DNA from: Paulownia fortunei
Lineage: Eukaryota; Streptophyta; Magnoliopsida; Lamiales; Paulowniaceae
NCBI GenBank assembly: GCA_019321725.1
Contig: CM033109.1
Coordinates: forward strand, 21,483,993 to 21,547,992
DNA length: 64,000 bases
Direction of reading: 5' to 3'
In this document: positions 49,401-62,420 of the stretch, piece by piece
How positions within the stretch are numbered: the first letter of the stretch is position 1
Layout: the number at the start of each line of letters is the position of its first letter
Program-made: the position numbers and the translations under genes
Notes under the pieces: model-generated
What the model saw: only the letters and a program-made list of their open reading frames with translations
Told to the model about the DNA's origin: nothing
Databases searched by the model: none

Positions 49401-52400
49401 TAAAATTTAGTAACTTGAATAAATTTAGTGTTTTCAAATCTGATAGAGCAAAATATTACATGCTATCAAATTTTAAATGAAAATGACAATAAATCGAATT
49501 TATGGTCAATTTGTCAAAATTTGAAATTGATTCCATTAAAACTTTTAAAGATCCATATTCATACTCATTGGATCAGAATTAAACATATTAAATTCATTAG
49601 AGCTATTTTAAAATTTTAAATATATTTAAATATATTTTTTAAAATGACACTATTAATTTTTTTTAAAAATATATTTTTAAATATTAATATTATATATATT
49701 AAAATAATAAATAAGTAAATTAAACGGGACAAATTCAATGCGAATAAGATTTAAAAATAAAAAAATCAAATTCCCTCAAAGTATGTTTTTAATTTTAAAA
49801 ATTCATCCAAAAGAAAAGTGGCTTCGGACGGTCCAAATTTGTCATCCATAATTTTCAAGGGTAAAGTTAATTGTGTTCGAAATAAATTAAATTTAGCGAT
49901 AGTGGGACCCATTCACAGCATGATTTTGAATTTTTTCTTTTTTATTTTTCCTGCGGCGGTGGCTTTAAGGTCACTGTCAGATTTGATGTCTTTTGTCTCT
50001 TTTAACTTTTATGAAAATCATAAAAAAATAATAATAGTAATCAACATAACTATGAACCTTTTGAACTAAATAGTGAGTTTTATTTATTGATATGATTAAC
50101 ACCTATTGCAGCAAATTTAAAAATAATGATTTGGTAATAAATTGATGATTAAATCTCTTAAAACTTCACTTAACAAAATATTTCTAATATTAAAAAATAT
50201 ATAATTCAGAACCACATGGAGTTTCATAAATGATCCCTAATCTCTTTTTCACATCCCTTTTTTATTATGAATATAAATTATTAATTAAATATTTACAATA
50301 AATAATCTACAATATTAAATATTGATAATATTATAAATAATAAAAAAAATATGATGATAATACATTTATGACATTATACCTTAAACCTAATATGATCGAT
50401 AACCTAAAGATTCCAAAAATTATATATACTTGATTGACGAGGTATTATATTTTACGAGTACTCATCATATAATCATTGTAAATACGTATTATTATTTGAA
50501 CTTGAGTCATAATTAATAGAGCTTGGTCTCTATTAATATTTATGGATATTCGCACTCTACAAAATAATATTTACTCTATTTAATTTGATTCTTAAGCAAC
50601 TGTCAATATTTTACATTAATTAACGAGATAATATAGTAGTATTTGTGTATGACAATTATACCCTTCAATTATTTTATTCACAAATATAATGAAAATATTG
50701 AGTTAAAATACTTGTATTCTTCTTTATTTTATTTTTTTATCTTTTAAATCCAAGACCTTAATTTTAACTGCGATTCTTCTTGAAACATAACATAAAAACA
50801 TGTCACTTTATTTAATTCTATCAACAAATAATTATTTCCCACCCCTTATTTGTATTTAAAATTTACAAATAGTCCTCCATGTCTTTCTTATTTGCATTTT
50901 GCCTCGTTTGAAAAGGCCCTCTCTATGAAAGTCCATCTCCAACTCAGCCCAATAGGCCCAATTAAGCTCATATTTAGAAGGCCTGACTTCCTTTCAAGCC
51001 CATCACTATAACTGTATAGAAGATTTTTCAATGATGATGATGGGAAAATGTAAATTGATAATTTCGAAAACTGGAAATTACATTTAACCCCTTGTGTTCA
51101 TGAAATTATTGGCCTACTGCGTTGTAAAAATAGGCTAATGACCCTGGCAAAAAATATAAAAATTTCATCCATTTTTCCAATGGGTTTTCATATAGTTTCA
51201 ATGTTTATTGACTTTTTTGTCCTTTAAATATGTAATACGCATCGCCAATGACTAATATTTAATAAATTCGAAAATTTCATAAAAATTATGACCTGAATTC
51301 AAAGAAATTAGTACTCAATCTTTTTAATTCATAATGGAATTACACAGAAAAGAACAAGGTTTATAGAAAAATATGAAAACAAAAGCATCATTGTATAATA
51401 AGAATGCAAAGGATTAGAGTGGGGCTAGAACTAGATATAAGTTCACAATATTTATGTTTGTGAAAAATGGTTGGATTGGTTTATAATTTTTTAAATCTAG
51501 TTGAACGAGTCGACTTGGTTTAACCTTCAGTTCGACAAGTCTGGTAAAAGTTAATATCCAATTTTAATCGATTTAATTAATTTTTTATTAATTAAAATCA
51601 ATCAAATCGGATTAGTCACTGCTAACCAATTAACCGATTGAATCGATCGGTTCAATTCAATTTTTAAAATAATTCCGTAATATATAATGATATAACAATA
51701 GGTCAATTTACTTGAGCACAAACTTAAGACATATTTTTTCTTTATTACTTATATTAACATCCAACGAAAATCATATATTATTGTATACAATAGTTTTTAG
51801 ATATGTAGATGTAAAATTTTGAAGTTTTTATTCAAAGTAGAGTTTTTCTTTATCCATGGGCTAAGAGCTTTAATTTTCGTACTTACTTTACTTGTTTTAG
51901 TTCATATATATCACACAGATAATCCTTTATGGCCTAATAAGTTAACAATGTCAATCAAAACATAATTTTTAGATTGAAAGCCTTCTAGCATTTCCTTTTC
52001 TTTTTTTGTCCTTAAGTATTATTTACTTAGAATTTAAAAAATCTAGAACTTTTAAATTTTAATTATATAATTAGTTTTGTTTTGGAGTGTTTTAGAGAAG
52101 CAATGTTTAGTTTTATTTCGAAAAGAAATTATTTTAGTGTACTTTTTAAAGAAATTGCTTTTGAGTTTATTTATGAAGCGGATATTTTTTACCGTAATCA
52201 TAGTAGTGTCACGTCATTATTTTATATTATTATTATTTTTTTTATATTTATTATGAAAATTAAATGATATGTATTTATAATCACATAATGATTGAAAAAT
52301 ATAAATATATATATATATATATTATTGATGTAATGATTTGAATATATAATAATTTTTATCTTAAAAATATTTTTAGGACAAAAATATAAATTTTGAAAAT

Positions 52401-53372
52401 AAAATAATAATTACTATTTGATTTTACTTTTAGAGGAATGACAAAGTGACAACATTCCTCAAAAGGAAACCAGACAAAGACCTTATTGCTCTACCGGACG
52501 TAAAAGTCTATGTCCAAATGTGTGGCGAACTTTATATCAAATTATTGAACAGTAGTTATTGGTGAATTAAACTGTGGGTCGCAAAAAGTTAAAACAAATT
52601 TCAATTTTAGTATTATAAACTGATGGGCCCACTCCGCCTAACAACCGACCACTTGACTTTTTTGCATGGGATATTTGTCTGTATATACAACTCTTTATAT
52701 GTGGTGGGCCCATTATTACGTGAGTGGCTTTAAACTTTTAAAATGACATTCATTGGCATAGTGTCTAGGACAAATTTTAATAATATAAATAAATTTAAAT
52801 TTTATTTTTTATTTTAAATTCTATTCCATCAATTTATCATTTTAATTTTTTTAAAAATCATTATATATATTTTTAAAAAAGTAATTTTTTTTAAAACAAT
52901 AATAGTATTTCTCTAAATAATATAATTTATTAATATTTTTAAATTATAAAACGAATATAAGAAATCTAGTTATCGGATTTGATTTGAACGGATTTGGATC
53001 ATTAAAATCTTTGACAAGTTAAATCTCGATCCAAACAAACTCAGTCCAATTTTAATCCGTTGTCATTCCTAGCCATTCATCGTGAGAAATTCTAATTTAG
53101 ATCAAATTTGTCTGAATTTGAGAAAATATTTAATTTGATCAAGTTGGTTCGAATTTAAAAAAAAAATACTTCAGGATGGGTTTGCTCAAATTCAAAAAAA
53201 AATTTAGTTCAGATCAAGTTTGTTTCAATTTAAATCAATCATAGGTGAGTAAATTATATTTACTAATACACTAACTGCTATTGCATTTCGCATATAATTA
53301 ATTGAATTTGACAAAGTTTTATCTAGCTAAATTTTTCTTTATTTTTTATTATTGTTATTATTATTGTTTACA
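46451..53372. other. Gene-poor AT-rich region with microsatellites and decayed transposon pieces
   Basis: I see no protein gene. Microsatellites: (TA)n at about 48367-48389, (TA)n-(TG)n at about 48601-48630, (TA)n at about 52304-52322. The stretch at about 49010-49330 (GGGTGTTTACAAATAAACTAATTG, then GAACCAATTAATTCAATTTA) looks like a decayed foldback repeat. The stretch at 51480-51670 contains ACCGATTGAATCGATCGGTT, like the inside of the 39111 MITE. Open frames such as 49818-50069 and 52082-52267 have no family resemblance and AT-driven composition. Confidence 0.45.
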
Positions 53373-53545
53373 TAAGGGTGTAACAAATCGATCCGAGAAT
53401 AATTTATTATTATTTAAATTTATTTAAATTTTTTATTGAACTTCACAAATTGTGTTTGAATTTGATTTGATTATTAAGAAAATCGAGTTTGAACGAGATT
53501 TAATCAAGTCGAACACGAATTGAGTTTGAATAATTTAATATTTTT
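53373..53545. mobile_element. Copy of the dispersed repeat family (AAGGGTGTAACAAATCGA...)
   Basis: GGGTGTAACAAATCGATCCGAG, then TTGTGTTTGAATTTGATTTG, AAATCGAGTTTGAACGAGAT and AAGTCGAACACGAATTGAG align with the copies at 38854 and 27102. The ends are not defined. Confidence 0.55.
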
Positions 53546-56500
53546 ATATTATTTTTTAACTAGACAAATCGTGCTCGATGAACTTTAAATTTTATCCAAA
53601 TAATATATTCAATTTTAATTTATTATATTTAATAAATTGAGTTCAAATGAATTTTTTAATAATTCAATCTCAAAACAAAGAATGATTGATTTTATAATTT
53701 CTCGTTACTACTATTATACCCTAAATTCTCAAATACATTTGTAAGACGCACAAAGATAAGCAGTAAAATGTAGTCTCCAACTACGAACACACTTGAATGT
53801 TTCACTACAAATATTCCCGTTTCGTTTAACTTGAATGTTTTTTTATTTTATTGTTTTGCATTATTCACTTTTTTTTTTAATAAATACTTTTATTAACTCT
53901 TAACTGATAGAATAAATGTATAGTAACATTTGTTGGTTGTATGGTATTGAAATGATATTTTTTTTAGTTGAAGTGAGGTAAATACGTAACTAATCTCTTT
54001 AAAATAAATTATGTCTGTTATAGGAACTTGGATGTATGTCTCCTAAAATACAATATTTATTTTTTAAAAATTAGTACAAAATTATACTAATTTTATTGGA
54101 CGAACAAAAAGATCGATTGTATGCTTTTCAAAAAGAAATAAAAATATTAAAATATCATAATATATTTTAGTAAAAAGGAAATAGAATTGGTGTAAATTAA
54201 AATAAATGAGGGGTGCACTTTTAAAGCGCCCAATGCAATGTGGGTGTGCGGGTGCTTGTTTGGGTTTAGGTTTATGTTTGGATTTGCACCTCTTAATTTT
54301 TGAACTAACTAAAATTAATTAAAAGTTCATTAAATTTACGAGAGTATATCACTTGAAATTCTATATATACAACTTAAATTTATTTTATTTTTTCATGTAA
54401 GATATACTCCACGTAGACAAATCTTTTAAAATTTGAAAACTTTTTTCATTCACAAATCTTTGGGATAACACCCCACGTTCCAACAACATTTAAATCTCAA
54501 AAATATGTATTGTATCATTCATATGTTTTCAAGTTAGATGAATGACGTGAGATGTACAAAATACTTATTTATTTTTTTCAAAAAAATTCTTACATATCAA
54601 TATATGCTATTTTTTCATGTTACAGACCAGATTTCTTAAATACGGACACCTTTACTTCGATAAGATGTACTTTAGATATCAATATGATTTTGCTGTATGA
54701 TTTTGAATTAAACTGCCAGAACTTTATAGTCTTTCAGAGTTCAACTAACCTTTATTTTTTTGCATTAAGCACCTGCAACTTTTTTTATTGTTAATAATTA
54801 TTGTAATTAAATAATGTATCAGACAATTAAAATAAATAATTGTACTAAACTTTATTATCATACTAATTAAATGCAGCTTCATTAGAAATGTTGGTTGGAT
54901 TACTAAGTTTAGACAAAAGATTCCCTAGTTTGAGTGAGAGGGACTTGTAACTTTTTAACTCTCACTAAATTCGAGGGAAAATTGTAATTTAGTCCCAAAA
55001 TTTAGGAGGAGGTGTAATTTTGATATGATACTTTCAAAAACATTTAATCTCCTAAGTTAACTTTTTGTTATAATTTTAATTTTGATATTAATTTTTAAAT
55101 AAAATTTCACTTATGCAGTTAACTACAAATTTGTCCAGAGAAAAACGGGCGGGTTTTTGTTTTTTTGGAAGGAAAACTACTAGTGATCTCCATAAAAGCT
55201 GGAGAACCAACTTTCCAACATGAAAACTCATTTTGCGCCATTTTTCACCATTTTCACTTGCAAATAATTCAAAACACAGTGTGTGTGTATATATATATAT
55301 ATAAATCATCATATATCCGCAATGTGTTCAACACGATATTAGAAGTATTGAAATTTATTTTATTTTTATTTAATTTATGAACACGTTAAATGTCATATAA
55401 AATATAATTGTATTATACATATCGAAAAATATTTATATCTGATACGATATTTGAAGTGCGTCCGATTTAAAACAAATAATTTTTTAAAATATTAATGTAA
55501 TATAGATGCCCACGATGAGTTCACTAGTTGATGTGCCCAATCTATCCATAACGGCAAAATAAGAATTTATTCAGCTAAATTAGTTACTTATAATTATTAA
55601 AGGCGGAAGATTAAAAAAAATGCCATTTTAATGGCATCATCGACCAAACATGGAAAACACATAAGTTGCGAGTATATTACAACGTACCATAATAATTTCG
55701 TATCTTTTTAAGGTATAGTATAATTTTAACACACATGTCCTTCTGTTTAATTATAAATATCCCATTATTATCTATAAATATCCCAATCACTGTGTTAAGC
55801 TAACAACTTTTACATTTACCAAAGGTAATAAGAAGAGTTGAAAACTTCATCAACATTATTAGCGTACACTTGAAACATTAGTGAATGCAATGAGTAGACC
55901 TTGAAAAAAATCTTTGAACAAAAAACCATGGGCCATGTATGTTATCATTTTCGGAATTTATTTTCTGATTTTATATTATTTCAAAACTCAAAGTTATATT
56001 TGTTTGATTGATTTTTAGTAGGCATGTTAATTTTATCTTCTTATTTTTTAAATAAAAAATATCATCTAAAATCTATAATTTTTAATTTTAATTCTATAAA
56101 TAATTTTAATTTATTGCTTGTCGATAACTATTTTCATCATTTCAATTCAAATATGAGCATACCACTATAAACTATATCTATTTAATATATCCATCACCTA
56201 CAAATCTAATAAATAAAATATTATATTTAAATTAAATATTCAAAATTAATTCCACCATATCAATTCATCTAACTAATATATAATTATTTTTAAATTAGAT
56301 AAAATCCATCACCGTTCGAATCATACTAATAAACTATCATATTCAAATTAAATATTCAAAATGGAACTTACCTGTATCAACTTTACAAATTATTATATAC
56401 TTAAAATTCTAAAAATGATACTATAAATATATAAATAAACATAATTTTATTTTTATCACATACTTTCATTTTTAAAATTCCCTTAAAACTATTCAACCAA

Positions 56501-56765
56501 ATTTATTACCATTTTCAAATCTATATAAAATCTCATTTTTATTCATTTATCCAAAAATAATTTCTTCCCAACTAATACAAAACTAAATTCTCAATAAAAA
56601 TGGCTAAAAATGATAATTTTCACTGAAAATAATAACCGTACACAATAAGCTAGCCATTTTGTGGAGGGTAATTTAGTCAATTCACAAGAAAACTTGCGTC
56701 TGAGTTTAACAAACTGCATACTTATCCTTATTTCCCAAATGTTAATTTCCACGAAAGCTTATTAC
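53546..56765. other. AT-rich intergenic DNA upstream of the tetraspanin gene
   Basis: I recognise no gene. A (TG)n(TA)n microsatellite lies at about 55280-55302. Short open frames (54552-54794, 55165-55380) are low-complexity and unsupported. Confidence 0.45.
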
Positions 56766-56767
56766 AG

Positions 56768-56778
56768 TATATATAAGC
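56768..56778 (+). promoter_or_regulatory. TATA box of the tetraspanin gene
   Basis: TATATATAAGC lies about 45-55 bp upstream of the start codon at 56822, implying a very short leader. Confidence 0.6.
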
Positions 56779-56821
56779 TCATCATTTGTGCTCCCAAAAA
56801 ACTCAACTCCCCACCCCCACC

Positions 56822-59764
56822 ATGAGAACGAGCAACCACCTTATAGGCTTCCTCAACTTCCTCACTTTCCTCCTCTCAATCCCCATCCTCGGCGGCGGCA
56901 TATGGCTGAGCAGCCGCGCGAACAACACCGACTGCATGAAGTTCCTCCAGTGGCCACTCATCATCATCGGCGTCTCCATCATGGTCGTCTCACTCGCCGG
57001 TTTCGCCGGCGCCTGCTACCGCAACAACTTCCTCATGTACCTCTACTTGTGGGCCATGTTCATCATCATCGCCGCCCTCGTGGGCTTCGTCATCTTTGCC
57101 TACGCCGTCACTGACAAGGGCTCCGGCCGACCCGTCATGAACCGGGCCTACCAGGACTACTCGCTCCAAGACTATTCGGGTTGGCTCGCGGATCGAGTGG
57201 CGAGTGGGAGTTACTGGGGCAAGATCAGTTCTTGCATAAGGGACTCCCATGTGTGTAGAAAGATGGGCAGGAATATTGGGGGTGTTCCTGAGTCTGCCGA
57301 GATGTTTTACCTCAGAAAACTCAGTCCAATTGAGGTAAGAAAAAAGTGAAAAATTTTCATTTACCTTATTATTTCCCTCTTTGTTGTTGATCTGATTAAT
57401 ACTATAACTTCGAAAAGCTGCCAACTGTTAAATGGGACTTCTATTTAAAAGTTAAAACTTGGAGCAGCTCAAGAAGAATTGATGCAATAGCATTAGTTAA
57501 TCTTTGTTTTTGGTCTTTGAATTTAATTAATGTGTGTTTTCAATGCTTGGGATTAATATTTGAACCTGGGATTTTACCTGGTTGATAAGCAGGGATTTTA
57601 TTTCAGGACAATCAAACAATTAGAAAAAAAAATGCTGTATAAAGCTTAAAGAAGTGATAGGTACACCTGGGCTCTGGAAAATTCTCTGCGTGTATGTAAA
57701 CAGGGCCATCTTTCAAATTTTCAGTCTTTATCCTGCGATGGGACATCATACCCGCCTTTTCTTGTCGTTTAATAATAGCACTTGATCGAACTTCAGAAGA
57801 TACTCTTTTTTCTTTACTTCCAATAAAGTGGAGATTTTTTTTTTTTACAGATAGACAACAATTCATTTGTCCCTTGTGGGCACTGTTTGAATGTTTTGTT
57901 GAAATCTGTGGACTTTTTGGTTCCCCTTTGCCTTTAACCTATTTTCTTCAAATACTCCTCCTTCTTGGGCTTTTGTTCTGTTGCTTGCTTAATTCTTGTG
58001 ATGCGAAGGGTATAGATAGCAACAGCTTGGGAGTCTTTTTTGCCAAGGTTTAAGTAGGTTTATAATTATTCTTGGTCCTGTTGGTTTCTTTTTCTTTCCT
58101 AAAACTTTAGTATGGTTTCTTGTAGCTTCGGTGTCCAGAGTACAGGTTTCCCTTTCTTCTCCTTGTGTCTTTCCCCATCCACCAAAAGCCAAGGGGTTAT
58201 TGTCATTGTCCACACTTCAAGATTTCTATTATTATTATTATTATTTTTTTTCTGAAGAGGGAAGTTTTCATGACATAGGTCTTTCCCCAAAGCAGTGATG
58301 AGTAATTGGCAATGACGTGCTCCATACTTCTCCACATGGTCTGACTAACACATGGGTCCTTTTATTAGATACTGCATCCCTCCCAAAATTATAGGTTTAT
58401 AGAGTTTCAATGAAAGTTGAAATAATATAAGTTTTATGTGATTTTATTTTATTGTCATGACAGCCATTACTTTAATTAAATAGTTTTTTTTTAAAAAATC
58501 TTATTTTCAAGAGTAAAAAAAAAAAATGAGAGTAATAAATATAAGATAAGAACCTTAAAATCATCTGAGGATGGTTCTTGTTATTTTATAAGGTTGAAGA
58601 AAGGCTGTCAGTGCTACTGCTTACACTTTACTAAAGTTTTGTATCGTTTATAGGTCAACTTTTCTTTACTTTGAGGATGGGTCGCACTTTATGTGCCATG
58701 CTCTTTAGTATTAGGATATTTCCTTGGAACTAACCAAAATAATGCTTTGTTAGCGGGTCCCAGGACATTCGCCCATGTGTGGATGCTACATTTATGGCTT
58801 GACGATTTGTGATTGTGATGTCCTGATATTTACTAAAATAATTCCGCGCCTAAGGCGTTGATTTCTCAGCATGTGGCCTGTGTCAAGATTATTAAAAATC
58901 CACAATATAGATTTGGAAAACCATATATTTCCAAGGTTGTATTAATATTCATAATGATTTTGACGTGATTGTAGAAATACATTATAAGATCATAAAATAT
59001 CTTTGACGTAAACACATGACGAAATACAGTATCAATTTTATGAACTTTGGTATGGTAAAGATGACTTTTGATGATGAAAGTGATTGAATGGTATGGTTCT
59101 AGGAGATTGCTTAAATCAGTGTCTCACTTTCTTGAGTTTCGAAAGATCCATGATTGATTTGGTGAGCAAAGAAATTAAGATAAAAGTATGACGCACTTTT
59201 TTTCTTCCTTAGAATTCTTTACTATTTGGCTTATCTCATGTTTCCATGCTATCGTCATCTATTCCTTTGGCTTGAAACCATCAATGGGGACATAGCTCTT
59301 CAAAATACTTATACCATCTAATGAATTAGTTTCTTGTGATGATTCGTGGATGTAGCCGTATTTTCTGCTATAAACCTAGAACTCTGACTGACAAAAGCTT
59401 TAACATTGGTTTTATGTAGTCTGGATGTTGCAAACCCCCAACATCATGCGGCTTTGAGTACATCAACGAGACAGTTTGGAACCCTGGCGGGGGGCTCGTG
59501 GGAAGTGATCCAGATTGTTTACGATGGAACAACGATCAGGAGCAACTGTGCTATGGCTGCAACTCTTGTAAAGCCGGTGTAATAGCCAGCTTGAAGAAGA
59601 GCTGGAGGAAAGTCTCGGTCATCAATATTGTCATATTGATTATCCTCGTTATAGTGTATGTGGTCGCCTGCGCAGCTTTTAGGCACAACAAACGGATCGA
59701 CAACGACGAACCTTATGGCGAAACCCGAATGGAGAAGTCACAGCCCAGCAGGATTCATTTTTAA
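56822..59764 (+). CDS. Tetraspanin, TET3/TET4-type
   Basis: A four-pass plasma-membrane protein that organises membrane microdomains; plant members also localise to plasmodesmata and extracellular vesicles. Exons 56822-57334 and 59420-59764, with a 2,085-bp intron (GAG/GTAAGA, TTATGTAG/TCT), encode 285 residues. Membrane segments: residues about 7-28, 44-68, 72-96 and 238-258. The large extracellular loop (about 97-232) contains the plant signature GCCKPP (residues 173-178), further Cys pairs (YGCNSC) and an N-glycosylation site, NETV, at residue 187. I start at the first ATG (56822), since frames beginning further left have no ATG. Exon 1 is strikingly GC-rich for this genome while exon 2 is ordinary. 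A tetraspanin between ICR and SEN2 matches the Arabidopsis order, favouring TET3/TET4. Confidence 0.94.
57335..59419 (+). other. Tetraspanin intron
   Basis: It contains a (TTA)n tract at about 58227-58246 and otherwise unremarkable sequence. The open frames on the opposite strand (57612-57866, 57989-58335) have no family resemblance. Confidence 0.8.
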
Positions 59765-60300
59765 AAGCTTCACAAGAGCAAGGAAATTAAATAAAATTTT
59801 CAAACACAGCGTGGAAATGCAGTTCTTTAGTGTTTCAGTAGATTGAAAAGGACTTGCAGTTGATATTTTGCTTATTTGACTTTCTTTTAAAGAAAAATCT
59901 GTCTGTATATTATGTATTAGTTTGTTGCATCTTCTCATACTTTGATTTTCCAGATATCGATTTTTGATAAAGTTGGTGAAGAGAGTGACACTGCACATGG
60001 AAAGTAATGGAAAATTCGTGGGGTGTTTTTTCTACTCCAAGAAAGGTGCCATGCTTACATGTTAAAATAGGTTCGTGTTATGTCGTAGTTCTGTAATATA
60101 AGCAATTGCATGTGCACAAGAATCCTTCAGTGGACATGGATCCGGGGAAGAAGGGTGGGTGGGTTCTGGTGGGGGTTAGATCTGGGCTGTCTGAAGCAAT
60201 AACAAGATGTGTAGAGTCCAAATTTGTGCTATTGAAGCATAACATGACATTATATAGTAATAAGTTGTACTAATTTTAAGTAATAAGTTGTACTAATTTT
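59765..60300 (+). other. Tetraspanin 3' untranslated region and downstream DNA
   Basis: AT-rich sequence follows the TAA stop. A short direct duplication, AAGTAATAAGTTGTACTAATTTT-like, lies at about 60257-60300. Confidence 0.5.
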
Positions 60301-60312
60301 AGTTTAGTTCGT

Positions 60313-60475
60313 GTATTAGTCACGTCAATCACCTCGCATTTGAACAAAAGGTATAATAAGTGTGACAAAATGTTGTATTTTAGTTCATCAATCACCTCGC
60401 ATACCCACAAAATGTATAATAAGCGAGACTAAATTTTGAATGTTAGTTCATCAATCACCTCGAGTTTGAACAAAA
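60313..60475. repeat. ~62-bp tandem repeat, three units
   Basis: TCAATCACCTCG occurs at 60325, 60387 and 60451. Each is preceded by TTAGTxxxx and followed by ATTTGAACAAAA or similar and by TATAATAAG. The units have diverged by 15-25%. Confidence 0.8.
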
Positions 60476-61486
60476 AGAATTTGTTTATTCTCTGAAATTT
60501 GGGTTTAAGTTTTGCAAGAATTGCTTACGTCAGTAGAAGCAAGCAAGAAATGTATTTTCTCAGTCACAAAGGCTTCTTTTTAATTTAAGTAGTTTTGGGG
60601 TAATGCTGGTAAAAAGAAGCAGCCTCCGGAATTTTTAACTCCCTCTCTCCCTCCGTCGCATTCTATTTTCTTGATTAATTATGTCTAAATTCTAATTATA
60701 ATTTTCACTTATCTATGTATTTGAATCACAATTACAAGTAAATTGAGTTAACATGCCAACTTCATCCACTAAATAAAGAACCCAACCAACCCAAACTTCT
60801 CAAAAAATATGACACTCTTAGTTTCTCCTTTAAGTCTTTTGTCAACTTCGGACATTTGTAGTTGGATTGGAATTTGATCATGAAACCAGCCGCACCACAC
60901 CATAAGCTAAAGACAAAAGAACCCAACACCAGAAGAAACGGTGGTGTCAAATGCACATCGAAGAAGACAGGAGAGTTCTACCAACTGTTGCAAGACAAAA
61001 CAAAGTTTAGTGCTTACCAAAAAGGTAGCGATATCCTAAAAAATGAATTGCGCAGGCCAAAATGCAGTTGGTTTCTGTTGCCTCCTTTTTTATTCTAATT
61101 CTGATCTGAGGGAAGATGAAAAACAGTACCTTCAATAAACAATATGACAGCAGTACACTCGTTGGCTTCCTAAGAGCAAAAAACACCATCAAGAAGACGC
61201 TTGCAACAATACATATAACTCAATTCACCCACCAGATTCCACCAACAACAAACAATATTTTGGGACTTCCTCACAAAAGAAATATTGCGTTAAAAGAAAA
61301 GTTAACACGTAACACAAACCATTCCAAACACTGCAGAAATGGCCAGTTCAGTGTTCTCATTCTCATCGTGTTGAGCATCAGAAGCTGCAGCCATGAACCT
61401 CTTTCTTACAGAAAAAGTCCATGTGATCAATCAAGCATGACATTAATGGAGCTTGAGTGATTAGAAATACATAACAATGTTTTTTG
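60476..61486. other. Intergenic DNA with no recognised gene
   Basis: Base composition is moderately balanced at 60850-61440. Short frames on both strands (60862-61098, 61116-61460) lack family resemblance. It may contain the 3' untranslated region of SEN2 copy 2. Confidence 0.4.
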
Positions 61487-61623
61487 GATAATTATAAAAA
61501 CATCCCTAGAGGTTTAGTTCAAATATAGGTCGACCCCATCAGGTTTCTGAAATTACATCCACCTGCATGATGGGGTCTACCTCCATTTAAACCAAACCTT
61601 AGGGGAGCTTTTGGTAAATATCT
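61487..61623. mobile_element. ~137-bp foldback MITE
   Basis: Left GATAATTATAAAAACATCCC... and inward-read right AGATATTTACCAAAAGCTCC... form inverted repeats of about 55 bp. Shared parts include AGGTTTAGTTCAAAT / AGGTTTGGTTTAAAT and GACCCCATC. It lies just downstream of SEN2 copy 2. Confidence 0.7.
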
Positions 61624-61682
61624 CTATGCTCATACGAATGACGAAATCTATATCGTTAATGCCACAATATAGAGAATAAAGT

Positions 61683-62420
61683 TCATGATTTACATGATTC
61701 CTTCTCTACCATGTTTTGATTCTCACGGCTTTGCTCGGGATTCCACCTGGTGACAATTCTCTCCTCAACACAGTAATACTCCAAACTTGAAGGAGAAATA
61801 GCACCATTACCATTTTTGCTGATGTGAAGAACCAACAACGTTTTTGCAACACTACCACAAAGTCGAAGAGTGCAATGAAAATCAGACCAAACCTTCAACC
61901 GAGCATTTCTATTTTCATCTTCATCAGATAAGACAAGAACTGCATATTCAGAGTGAACTAGACCTGGATGATGGCGATAGGCAACAAAGTCAACACCATA
62001 CTGAGACCCTGCCCTAACCACCCAGTTCTTCATGCGGAGATGAGAATATGCTTTAAATAGAAATGGGAAACCAACTCTATTGGATGCCATATAATGCCAC
62101 AACTCTTCATCATTTTTTACGCACTTATTTTCACCTACTACCTTGATGCATTTCATCACAGAGCATAAGTAAAGAGCTTCCTCAAGACTTAATTGAAACC
62201 ACTGCTTATCCTTCTCTGTGGTAATAATGGGACGACCAAAACATGCATGGCTAAAGAGTTCAGTTTGGTCTGGATGTGCTGCGAGAAGAATGCTACAACC
62301 TGAAAGCAGTCCTTGAGAATTAGATTCAATCAAAGAGGATTGAAGCCGGGAAACTATTGCGGACATGGGTTCTGCAAGGGCTTTTGCTTCAGCTGCTTTT
62401 CCTTTCCATCTTGGTGCCAT
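61683..62420 (-). CDS. SEN2: tRNA-splicing endonuclease subunit Sen2-type, copy 2
   Basis: Same role as the copy at 32517-33245: a nuclear pre-tRNA intron-cutting nuclease subunit. It is a single coding exon of 245 residues. The triad is intact: Tyr148 (VAYRHHPG), His156 (VHSEYAV) and Lys193 (VAKTLLVLH). Relative to copy 1 there are about 21 substitutions and a C-terminal CKS extension, created by a 9-bp insertion (TAAATCATG) before the stop. I start at MAPRWKGK (62420), as in copy 1; the frame stays open to 62498, but that stretch corresponds to the intron side of an acceptor-like AAGCAG. Position next to the tetraspanin gene matches the Arabidopsis order, so this is probably the ancestral-position copy. 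Confidence 0.93.
   Translation of the reverse strand: MAPRWKGKAAEAKALAEPMSAIVSRLQSSLIESNSQGLLSGCSILLAAHPDQTELFSHACFGRPIITTEKDKQWFQLSLEEALYLCSVMKCIKVVGENKCVKNDEELWHYMASNRVGFPFLFKAYSHLRMKNWVVRAGSQYGVDFVAYRHHPGLVHSEYAVLVLSDEDENRNARLKVWSDFHCTLRLCGSVAKTLLVLHISKNGNGAISPSSLEYYCVEERIVTRWNPEQSRENQNMVEKESCKS

Noticed and set aside
56786..56821. Extended N-terminus of the tetraspanin
   Set aside because: The extension has no ATG and sits within ~10-45 bp of the TATA box; the first ATG is at 56822 and gives the normal family length.
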